Origin: an uncultured Pseudomonadota bacterium
GTDB lineage: Bacteria; Pseudomonadota; Gammaproteobacteria; Steroidobacterales; Steroidobacteraceae
Assembly (NCBI GenBank): GCA_903890265.1
Contig: CAITAM010000497.1
Location: forward strand, 1 to 5,474
Length of the DNA stretch: 5,474 nt
Direction: 5' to 3'
Part shown: piece after piece, positions 1 to 5,150 of the stretch
Layout: every line of letters starts with the position of its first letter
Position numbering within the stretch: position 1 is the stretch's first letter
Position numbers and translations under genes: made by a program
The notes under the pieces: generated by a model
What the model was told of the DNA's origin: nothing
What the model saw: only the letters and a program-made list of their open reading frames with translations
The model's database searches: none

Positions 1-811
1 CGCGTTGGACGCCGGTCTTGGTCGTCGCTCGATCGACGCCCGCGACGCGCGCCTTGCTCACGCTCAGGGTGCCGCGTACTGCATCGAAATCCGACACCGT
101 GAGCGCGATCTGCTCCGAGGGCCGCAGCCCCGTGAAGAACCGGAACTCCTCGTAGTTGCCCTGGGCGTCACCCCAGTCTTCGCGGACCGCTTCGATCAAT
201 GTCTCGGCCTCGCCAATCCGGAAGGGATCCGGGCGAGTCCGATCCTTGCGCGCCATGCGACAGCCGCGAAGACCCACGGCAGGATTGATGTGCTGAGGGT
301 GATTGCGGTATCCAAATGCGAACGCGCGTCGCAGCACGCTCACGGTATTGTTGAACGTCTTCTTCTGGCACCTATACCCATCGGCTATGCGCGCAAGCGT
401 CGCGTAGTCGACGCGCAGAAGGGGCAGGGCTCCGATGCGCGGCCGCCAGAGCGCATTGAGCACGCGCCGGTAGCCGGTGACCGTTGCCCACGCGAGGTCA
501 TCACGCCGGAATCGGGATTCGCAGTGCGCGATGAACTGATCATTGACCTGATCGCAGGTACGCACCTGCGATGGGTCGACCACCCGCCGGAGGAACCGAT
601 AGTTGGGAAATTCCTGATCGAAGAAGAACGTGCCGGCGCGAATCCGCTGGCGGATGCCCACGAGGCGCTCGCGCGCTGCCATGAGATTCTGGGCCGTGGT
701 CGGGCGTCGGATCGTGGGCCGGTACCGTACGCCATCGAGCATGAAATCGAACTGGATGCGATTGTTGGGCTTGGACCGGACGCCGCCAGCACTGGGACCT
801 CGACTGGACAT
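1..811 (-). CDS. Tyrosine recombinase / phage-type integrase, N-terminal part (cut by window edge)
   Basis: The protein would cut and rejoin DNA at the attachment site to integrate or excise the element. The window shows 270 residues starting MSSRGPSAGG. Residues 18-72 (from RIQFDFMLDGVRYRP to about FDQEFPNY) look like the arm-type DNA-binding domain of phage integrases (DUF3596-like). Residues about 85-180 form the core-binding, SAM-like domain. The catalytic domain then begins: FFTGLRPSE carries the first active-site arginine (R230), and K265 in TTKTG is the likely active-site lysine of the beta-hairpin. The His-x-x-Arg box and the nucleophilic tyrosine lie beyond position 1. The ATG at 811-809 is preceded by a purine-rich GGGAGAGG about six bases upstream, which supports this start. 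Integrity of the C-terminus cannot be judged. Confidence 0.9.
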   Translation of the reverse strand, partial: MSSRGPSAGGVRSKPNNRIQFDFMLDGVRYRPTIRRPTTAQNLMAARERLVGIRQRIRAGTFFFDQEFPNYRFLRRVVDPSQVRTCDQVNDQFIAHCESRFRRDDLAWATVTGYRRVLNALWRPRIGALPLLRVDYATLARIADGYRCQKKTFNNTVSVLRRAFAFGYRNHPQHINPAVGLRGCRMARKDRTRPDPFRIGEAETLIEAVREDWGDAQGNYEEFRFFTGLRPSEQIALTVSDFDAVRGTLSVSKARVAGVDRATTKTGVQR

Positions 812-978
812 CAAACACCTCTCCCGTTTTATCGAACTGGGCCGCCGGGTGGGGTCCCGCGGCGTCGCCCGGCAGGCCGCCGAAACCGGTCCCGCTTCCC
901 ATGGCACCAGGGCCAATGGCCCCTAAGCCCGGATAAAAAGCTTGCCACAAACATTGAGATGGCACTATTATTATCCGA
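812..978. promoter_or_regulatory. Divergent intergenic region between integrase and abiEi, with inverted repeats
   Basis: This gap must hold the promoters of both divergent genes. GGGCCA-A-TGGCCC at 910-922 is a perfect dyad. TGCCA (943-947) and TGGCA (960-964) form another dyad spaced by 12 bases, lying within the abiEi promoter. ATGGCAC occurs twice, at 901-907 and 959-965. AbiEi antitoxins are known to repress their own operon by binding inverted repeats in the promoter, so these are candidate operators. The integrase promoter could not be placed with confidence. Confidence 0.45.
942..971 (+). promoter_or_regulatory. Candidate sigma-70 promoter of abiEi-abiEii, probably leaderless
   Basis: TTGCCA (942-947) and TATTAT (966-971) are spaced by 18 bases, a good match to the -35 and -10 hexamers. 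Transcription would begin about seven bases after the -10, at or next to the abiEi ATG (979). There is no Shine-Dalgarno sequence directly before that ATG, which fits a leaderless message. An in-frame stop at 955-957 rules out a start further upstream than that. Confidence 0.5.
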
Positions 979-1590
979 ATGGCTCGCACGCGAAATATCG
1001 AGCAGGCGCTCACCGCGTTCCGGCAGCGGGGTGGCACGCTGCGTACCGGTGAGGCACTCGGCGCTGGCATCCATCCGGCGACGCTTTACCAACTCGCCGC
1101 CCATGGCCAGCTCGTACGGCTCACGCGCGGACTCTATCGCCTCGCGTCCGCGGAGGAGTTCAGCAACCCCGACCTCGCGGTGGTGGCGGCAAAGGCACCC
1201 AGCGCGGTTGTCTGCCTTGTGTCGGCGCTGGCCTTTCATGAACTGACGACTCAGGTACCACGTGAAGTCCAACTGGCTGTTCCCCGTGGCAAGTATGCCG
1301 CGCTACGTCTGAAGTCGCCGCCCGTCGCGGTGTATCGGTTTGATAAGACGACATTCGACGCCGGCATCGAGTCGCACACCGTTGACGGCGCGGATATCCG
1401 CGTCTACAACGTCGCCCGCACGCTCGTCGATTGCTTCAAGTTCCGGAACAAGATCGGCCTGGATGTTGCGGTTGAGGCACTCCGCTTCGCGCGATCCCGC
1501 AGGCAAGTGACGAATCGCGAGATCCTCACTTACGCAAAGCTGCTGCGTCAGGAACGGGTGATGGGCCCGTATCTCGAGGCGGTGCCATGA
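979..1590 (+). CDS. abiEi: AbiEi-family antitoxin of an AbiE toxin-antitoxin system
   Basis: In AbiE systems, described as type IV toxin-antitoxin and phage abortive-infection systems, this protein counteracts the AbiEii toxin and represses the operon. It has 203 residues, the usual size. Residues about 7-55 form an N-terminal winged helix-turn-helix (RTGEALGAGIHPATLYQLAAHGQL...TRGLYRL reads as recognition helix and wing). The C-terminal domain follows, with CLVSALAFHELT (79-90), PREVQLAVPRG (94-104) and the family's well conserved VYNVARTLVDCFKFRNKIG (142-160). The stop overlaps the start of the next gene as ATGA, so the two are translationally coupled. The message may be leaderless. An alternative role as a plain transcription regulator is unlikely given the neighbour. 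Confidence 0.92.
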   Translation: MARTRNIEQALTAFRQRGGTLRTGEALGAGIHPATLYQLAAHGQLVRLTRGLYRLASAEEFSNPDLAVVAAKAPSAVVCLVSALAFHELTTQVPREVQLAVPRGKYAALRLKSPPVAVYRFDKTTFDAGIESHTVDGADIRVYNVARTLVDCFKFRNKIGLDVAVEALRFARSRRQVTNREILTYAKLLRQERVMGPYLEAVP

Positions 1591-2531
1591 CCGGCAAGGC
1601 CTCCAACGTCGCCTCGACCCTGGCCCGGCTCCGCAATATCGCCGACGCCGGCGGACTGAGCTATAACGACGTGCTGCAGCGGTATGTCATCGAGCGCTTC
1701 CTCGCCCGCATTGCCCGCCTGCCGGACGCGGGCACAGTGGTGCTGAAGGGCGCGCTGATGCTCCGTGTCTGGGGACTGCCGCGAGCGCGCCCGACCATGG
1801 ACATCGACCTGCTGCGCCGGGGTGCAGCAGACCAGGCAACATTGCGTGAGCTCGTCGCTCGGTGTGCCGCGGTCCCGGATGCGGGCGATGTCGTCGAATT
1901 TGATGCTGCGACCATAGTCGCGGAAGCCATTACCGAGGAAGCGGAATACGTCGGTACACGCATCCGCCTGACCGCTCGGATGGGAAACGTACGACAGCGC
2001 GTGCAGATCGACTTCGGCGTGGGCGATGCCGTCGTTCCGGATCCGGTGAGGATTGAATTTCCGCTGATGCTGGGCGGCGCCCCAATCCGATTGATCGCCT
2101 ATCCGGTCGAAGCGGCTATCGCCGAAAAATTTCACGTCATGGCGGTTCGAGATCTCCGCAACAGCCGGATGAAGGACTACTACGACATTTGGATGTTGTC
2201 CCGGAACTGCTCCTTCACGAGGACGCAACTTTCGAGCGCGGTCCGTTCGACTTTTGAGCGCCGCGGCACGCCGCTGCCCAAGGAAACTCCACCAGGACTT
2301 ACAGCAGCGTTCTACGGTGACCCGGCACACATTCAGCAATGGACTGCCTTTTCAAAGAGAATTGGTGAACCGGAACTCGCCAATGCCTTTGCAACAGTTG
2401 TTGCCGACGTTGCCGGGTTCATCGGGCCGGTAGCTTGGGCCGGAGCAGCAACCCATCCCGCAGAACACTGGCACGCCGGGGGGCCATGGCGAGATGGCGG
2501 TGGTGATAAAGATTTTCCCGTAGTCCAATGA
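1587..2531 (+). CDS. abiEii: AbiEii/AbiGii-family nucleotidyltransferase toxin
   Basis: The partner toxin of AbiEi belongs to the DNA polymerase beta-like nucleotidyltransferase fold (DUF1814). AbiEii is reported to be a GTP-binding, growth-inhibiting enzyme, and relatives modify tRNA; its substrate here cannot be read from sequence. The 314 residues carry the expected motifs: LKGALMLRVWG (53-63) as the glycine turn, RPTMDIDLL (68-76) with metal-binding D72 and D74, D142 in VQIDFG as third acidic residue, AEKFHVM (179-185) with K181, and RMKDYYDIWML (194-204). All key residues are present, so it should be active. The tail ending HAGGPW is typical of the family; about 14 residues follow it. 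GAGG at 1576-1579 serves as ribosome binding site inside abiEi. Confidence 0.93.
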   Translation: MTGKASNVASTLARLRNIADAGGLSYNDVLQRYVIERFLARIARLPDAGTVVLKGALMLRVWGLPRARPTMDIDLLRRGAADQATLRELVARCAAVPDAGDVVEFDAATIVAEAITEEAEYVGTRIRLTARMGNVRQRVQIDFGVGDAVVPDPVRIEFPLMLGGAPIRLIAYPVEAAIAEKFHVMAVRDLRNSRMKDYYDIWMLSRNCSFTRTQLSSAVRSTFERRGTPLPKETPPGLTAAFYGDPAHIQQWTAFSKRIGEPELANAFATVVADVAGFIGPVAWAGAATHPAEHWHAGGPWRDGGGDKDFPVVQ

Positions 2532-2596
2532 AGCGCAGTTCCATCTCGGAAAAACCCTTGCGGAATGGATTCGCCAGCAACTCTGTGCGTCAGGCG

Positions 2597-2637
2597 ATAG
2601 AGAACTATATTAAGCCCGATACAGTCCGGGAGTCCCC
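2597..2637 (+). promoter_or_regulatory. Candidate -10 element, operator dyad and ribosome binding site of the second toxin-antitoxin operon
   Basis: TATATT at 2606-2611 is a good -10 hexamer, but no strong -35 is seen 16-18 bases upstream. CTATAT (2605-2610) and ATACAG (2619-2624) form a dyad with five of six pairs around an 8-base spacer, and ATAG (2597-2600) with CTAT (2605-2608) forms a smaller one. Phd/YefM antitoxins usually autorepress through such dyads over the promoter. GGGAG (2628-2632), five bases before the ATG at 2638, is the ribosome binding site. No convincing terminator is seen between abiEii and this promoter. Confidence 0.4.
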
Positions 2638-2916
2638 ATGCGGTATTCGACCCAGATCCGACCGATCAGCTACCTGAAAGCCAATGCCGCCGAGGTTCTG
2701 CAGGAGCTGACGGACCAGCGGCAACCGATGGTCATTACCCAGAACGGGGTAGCCAAGGCAGTGATCCAGGATGTGGCCAGCTACGAGCAGACTCAGGAGA
2801 CTTTGGCGCTATTGAAGATCCTGGCGCTGGGCAACCAGCAGGTCGCGCGAGGCAGGGCCAGGCCGCTCGCCGATGTAGCCAAGCGAGTGCGGGCCAAGCT
2901 GGCAACGGAAGACTGA
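2638..2916 (+). CDS. Phd/YefM-family type II antitoxin
   Basis: This 92-residue protein should bind and neutralise the toxin encoded next to it and repress the operon. The N-terminal half has the family's DNA-binding and dimerisation fold: PISYLKANAAEVLQEL (9-24) and PMVITQNGVAKAVIQDVASYEQ (30-51), with the hallmark ITQNG turn followed by a strand. Residues from about 52 onward are a charged helical tail (ETLALLKILALGNQQVARGRARP...), the region that normally folds on the toxin. The ATG at 2638 has a ribosome binding site at the right distance. The stop codon shares its last base with the toxin's start (TGATG), so the pair is coupled. Confidence 0.93.
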   Translation: MRYSTQIRPISYLKANAAEVLQELTDQRQPMVITQNGVAKAVIQDVASYEQTQETLALLKILALGNQQVARGRARPLADVAKRVRAKLATED

Positions 2917-3242
2917 TGCGCTTCGAAGTCGTCCTCACCGAAGACGCGGAGCGCGACCTGGAGGACATCGTCGCCCCATTTGCGACGCACGACTCGCCCC
3001 GGAACGCAGCGCATGTCCTCGGGCGGATGCTGGAGGTCGCCGAGAGTCTTGCGGCTGCGCCGACGCGCGGTTCGCAGCCAAAGGAACTGCGCGACTTGGG
3101 TCGTCAGGAGTTCCGGCAGGTACTCTTCCGACCCTACCGGCTGATCTATCGGGTCGTTGAGCGGGTGGCCATTGACCTGATCGCCGATGGCCGACGGGAC
3201 ATGCAAACCCTGTTGACGCCCCGACTGCTTTGTGGCGCTTGA
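2916..3242 (+). CDS. RelE/ParE-family type II toxin
   Basis: This 108-residue toxin partners the Phd/YefM-like antitoxin. The RelE/ParE superfamily includes mRNA-cleaving ribosome-dependent RNases (RelE) and gyrase inhibitors (ParE), and the sequence alone does not decide between them. Visible features are FEVVLTEDAERDLEDIV (3-19), the alpha-helical hairpin to about residue 50, RGSQPKEL (51-58), and the core strands FRQVLFRPYRLIYRV (66-80) and VAIDLIADGRRDMQTLLTPRLL (84-105). The ending ADGRRDMQ.LL..RLL resembles the chromosomal ParE-like subgroup I recall pairing with such Phd antitoxins. GGAAGA at 2907-2912 lies inside the antitoxin gene as ribosome binding site. Length is normal and no truncation is seen. 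Confidence 0.9.
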   Translation: MRFEVVLTEDAERDLEDIVAPFATHDSPRNAAHVLGRMLEVAESLAAAPTRGSQPKELRDLGRQEFRQVLFRPYRLIYRVVERVAIDLIADGRRDMQTLLTPRLLCGA

Positions 3243-3287
3243 CTCGTCGACTGGTTCAATAGCAATTCTAACCGTGCACGAGGCGCC

Positions 3288-3794
3288 GTGATTGCTCTCT
3301 GCTGTTCCCAAGTTGTTCGCAGCCGGCTTGGCATCACTGGCCGGCCGCCCGCCGCGCCCGAAGCTACGACGCGCCTCGGCAACTGGTATGTGCATCTGGT
3401 GCGCCTTGGGCCCCGGCAACACGTTCTCGCCACCAGCGAACGTTCACTGCTGACCGTCATTCTCCCGGCACGTGAGCTGCGGGCCACGATCGAAGGAAAT
3501 CTCCGGAGCGCCGCCGGGCAGCTGCTTTCGGCGCTGAATATTCCGATGGATATCGTGAACCGCGAACTGGCGCAGATGCAGCCGGTTCTCATTGCCCCGG
3601 CAACCAACCGGCGGGTGCTCGGATCCATGAACGAACTCGCGTTTCACCTGGGAGTGCGTCAGGAGCAGATCAGCGATCCGATCGAAATGGCTGTCAGCCT
3701 GAGCGGTATACCCATGTCTGTAGTGGGTTCGAAGAGTCGCTATGGCGTTCCGCGGGACGTCGCCCGTGGGCTGCTGTTGAGTCAGGGTCACTGA
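3288..3794 (+). CDS. Protein of unknown function, DUF6933-like
   Basis: This is a 168-residue protein of unknown role with no signal peptide and no membrane segment. Three blocks match what I recall of the DUF6933 family: a short N-terminal strand (MIALCCSQVVRSRLG, 1-15), TTRLGNWYVHLVRLGPRQHVLATSERSLLTVILPARE (27-63, described here by its key residues L30-G31-x-W33 and S50-E51-R52), and NRRVLGSMNELAF (107-119). Residues 122-168 are an extra tail. The start is GTG at 3288 with CGAGG a few bases upstream. TTGACT (3239-3244), overlapping the toxin stop, could be a -35 but has no good -10, so the gene may be expressed from the upstream operon, 45 bases away. Whether it works with the toxin-antitoxin pair is unknown. 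Confidence 0.72.
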   Translation: MIALCCSQVVRSRLGITGRPPAAPEATTRLGNWYVHLVRLGPRQHVLATSERSLLTVILPARELRATIEGNLRSAAGQLLSALNIPMDIVNRELAQMQPVLIAPATNRRVLGSMNELAFHLGVRQEQISDPIEMAVSLSGIPMSVVGSKSRYGVPRDVARGLLLSQGH

Positions 3795-3861
3795 GGATGT
3801 GCGCGGGGATCCGGGAGCTTGGCAGCACTGGTTTTTCCTCCCGTCGCGGTCGAAACGAAAC

Positions 3862-3892
3862 GTCGGTAGTTATGCCTAAGTACCGACATAAC
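3862..3892. repeat. Two interleaved inverted repeats
   Basis: GTCGGTA (3862-3868) pairs with TACCGAC (3881-3887), and GTTATG (3869-3874) pairs with CATAAC (3887-3892), the two right arms sharing one C. The order is A-B-A'-B', so both stems cannot form as a simple nested hairpin. In DNA this could be two offset protein-binding dyads, for example for an excisionase or repressor. In RNA it has the topology of an H-type pseudoknot. Confidence 0.6.
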
Positions 3893-3953
3893 GGATCAGC
3901 ACGCCGGGCACCCTCGGGTTACGTTGCGGCTCGGAAACGCCAAGCGAAACTAT

Positions 3954-3974
3954 TGCCAAATCTACTGCCAAATC
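3954..3974 (+). repeat. Tandem TGCCAAATC repeats, candidate integrase arm-type sites
   Basis: TGCCAAATC occurs at 3954-3962 and again at 3966-3974, a 12-base period or just over one helical turn. Integrases with an N-terminal arm-binding domain, such as the one at the left of the window, bind short direct repeats flanking the core. The repeats start about 100 bases from the tRNA-derived core, a fitting distance. Function is inferred from position and pattern. Confidence 0.55.
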
Positions 3975-4021
3975 CGGGGAGTTGAGGGGATTCCAGGGGG
4001 AAAAAGTTGGTGAAAAATCAG

Positions 4022-4034
4022 TAAGTTATTGATT
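4022..4034 (-). promoter_or_regulatory. Candidate IHF binding site
   Basis: Read on the minus strand the bases are AATCAATAACTTA, a perfect match to the IHF consensus WATCAANNNNTTR. The plus strand at 4016-4028 matches the same consensus with one mismatch, because AAATCA (4015-4020) and TGATTT (4030-4035) make the site nearly symmetric. It lies between the arm repeats and the tRNA-derived core, where IHF bends DNA in lambda-type recombination complexes. Confidence 0.5.
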
Positions 4035-4054
4035 TCGTGAATGCCTCCTCCAAG

Positions 4055-4077
4055 TTCGAATCCCTCTCTCTCCGCCA
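4055..4077 (+). other. Attachment-site core: 3' end of a tRNA-Ser gene, remnant
   Basis: The bases fit a tRNA-Ser 3' end exactly: T-loop TTCGAAT (4055-4061), T-stem 3' strand CCCTC (4062-4066), acceptor 3' strand TCTCTCC (4067-4073), discriminator G (4074) and CCA (4075-4077). The acceptor would pair with a 5' GGAGAGA, the start of known enterobacterial tRNA-Ser species. The five bases upstream (CCAAG) cannot pair with CCCTC, and no cloverleaf or GGAGAGA start precedes it, so this is not a working tRNA. It is best read as the copy of the target-site core left at the far end of an integrated element. The core identity may extend a little past 4077. Confidence 0.75.
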
Positions 4078-4130
4078 ACTTCCTGACCCGCGCAATCCTC
4101 CAACGGTCCCTACCCGGCGTGGCGCCGCCA

Positions 4131-5150
4131 CTACAGGACGAGTTCGCCCGCCATCGTCTGGACGGCATGGCCGCCGACCCGGACGTTGACGATCCGCTCG
4201 CCATCGCGGCTCGCGCGCACGTAGATATCACTGGGTCGGTTCATCTCGACGCCCTGGCGGATGTGAACCGGCTCGTCCGCCGTCGCCGCTCCATGGCGGA
4301 CCAGCCAGCCGGCCGTGCAACCCGCCGCCGATCCCGTCGCCGCATCCTCGCCGTCCGGGTCGATACACCGCGCTCGCAGCGCCACGTCGCGGTCTCCGGT
4401 GTCGCGGGTGACGTAATAGAACCCGACGTCAGCGCCCTGCTCGGCGGCGTAGGCGCTCAGCCGGTCGGCGTCGATGCGCAGGGAACGCAATGTCGACAGG
4501 CGCTTCAGGGGCACGATGGCGAAGGGCAGGCCGGTGGAAACCGTCTGGATCGGCGCGAAGTCCGCGATGTCGCCCGGCGCCAGGTTGAGCAGCTTGGCGA
4601 TCGTCTCCCGGTCGTGCACCGCGCCAAATTGCGGCGGTACCTGCCGCATTTCGCCAAACGTGCGACCCGACGCATCCTCCGTGAAGGTGACCGGCACCTG
4701 TCCCACGTTGAGGTCGAGCGTGATCCGGGCAAGGTCCGCCGGCGGCTCGCCGCCGGGCCGACGGGAGGCGAGGCGCAGCTGCCTCAGCACCGTCGCGGTG
4801 CCGAGTGTCGGGTGCCCGGCAAAGGGCACTTCGCCCCGCGGGGTGAAGATCCGCACGCGGATACCGTGTTCACGTTCGGTGGCCGCGTCGCGCGGAAACA
4901 CGAACGTGGCCTCGCTGAGGAATGTCTCCCGCGTAATGGCCAGCATCTCGGCGTCGGTGAGCCCGCGGGCGTCAAGGAACACATCCAGAGGATTGCCGGC
5001 CAGCGGCTCGGCGGTGAACACGTCGACGTGCGCGTACCGGTAGCGCCTGGCGGGAGATGCCGCGCCAGCGGCCGCGTGCGCCCGCGGGACGGCCGCTGCC
5101 GCCGCGGTCGCTGCCACGCCGAAGATCACCGTGCGACGGGTCGTGTTCAT
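4131..5150 (-). CDS. PhzF-family isomerase/epimerase-like protein with Tat signal peptide
   Basis: The PhzF superfamily has a duplicated diaminopimelate-epimerase-like fold; PhzF itself isomerises a dihydroxyanthranilate intermediate in phenazine synthesis, but most relatives have unknown substrates and no other phenazine gene is here. The 339 residues begin with a twin-arginine signal: TTRRTVIFG (3-11), an alanine-rich hydrophobic stretch and a likely cleavage after AHA (24-26). The mature domain starts YAHVDVFTAEPLAGNPL (39-55). LSEATFVF (78-85) holds E80, equivalent to the catalytic Glu of PhzF; PFAGHPTLG (109-117) and EDAATGSAAG (268-277) are the two other signature motifs. The active site looks complete. 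A ribosome binding site (AGGAAG, six bases from the ATG) supports the start. It is probably a host gene lying beyond the island and would act in the periplasm. Confidence 0.92.
   Translation of the reverse strand: MNTTRRTVIFGVAATAAAAAVPRAHAAAGAASPARRYRYAHVDVFTAEPLAGNPLDVFLDARGLTDAEMLAITRETFLSEATFVFPRDAATEREHGIRVRIFTPRGEVPFAGHPTLGTATVLRQLRLASRRPGGEPPADLARITLDLNVGQVPVTFTEDASGRTFGEMRQVPPQFGAVHDRETIAKLLNLAPGDIADFAPIQTVSTGLPFAIVPLKRLSTLRSLRIDADRLSAYAAEQGADVGFYYVTRDTGDRDVALRARCIDPDGEDAATGSAAGCTAGWLVRHGAATADEPVHIRQGVEMNRPSDIYVRASRDGERIVNVRVGGHAVQTMAGELVL

Larger units (their letters stand above)
3795..4054. other. Gene-free attachment-site arm region
   Basis: No convincing gene is seen in these 260 bases. 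The content is recombination-like: interleaved inverted repeats at 3862-3892, two TGCCAAATC repeats at 3954-3974, and an AT-rich patch at 4001-4040 (11 G or C among 40 bases) holding an IHF consensus match. The short open frame at 3797-3985 runs across these repeats and resembles no protein family I know. CGGGAG (3812-3817) and CTCCCG (3838-3843) are complementary, but the 20-base loop makes a terminator doubtful. Confidence 0.6.
1..4077. mobile_element. Right-hand end of a tRNA-Ser-integrated genomic island or prophage (partial)
   Basis: An integrase gene, two toxin-antitoxin modules and an unknown small gene lie to the left of a tRNA-Ser 3'-end fragment. The fragment reads rightward, so the intact tRNA-Ser should lie to the left, outside the window, with the element between the two copies. 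The integrase therefore sits near the distal end of the element, about 3.2 kb from the junction. Candidate integrase arm sites and an IHF site lie just inside the junction. No structural phage genes or conjugation genes are visible, so prophage, integrative conjugative element and satellite island cannot be told apart. The boundary at the right is inferred from the tRNA fragment; the left boundary is not in the window. Confidence 0.7.

Noticed and set aside
5..1246. Long plus-strand open frame of 413 residues at the left end
   Set aside because: It lies opposite the integrase, crosses the divergent promoter region and runs out of frame into abiEi, so it is a shadow frame.
1548..2339. Minus-strand open frame of 263 residues opposite abiEii
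   Set aside because: It is fully antisense to a well recognised toxin gene with all family motifs and itself resembles no known protein.
3812..3843. Rho-independent terminator after the DUF6933-like gene
   Set aside because: The six-base stem has a 20-base loop and the T-run lies inside the loop rather than after the stem.
3797..3985. Small plus-strand open frame of 62 residues after the DUF6933-like gene
   Set aside because: It covers the inverted repeats and the arm repeats, has no good ribosome binding site and resembles nothing recognisable.
3976..4077. An intact tRNA-Ser gene ending at 4077
   Set aside because: There is no GGAGAGA 5' end, no anticodon arm, and the bases before the T-loop cannot pair with the T-stem.
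3962..4231. Minus-strand open frame of 89 residues spanning the junction
   Set aside because: It overlaps the end of the phzF-like gene and the tRNA-derived core; such frames across tRNA junctions are common artefacts.
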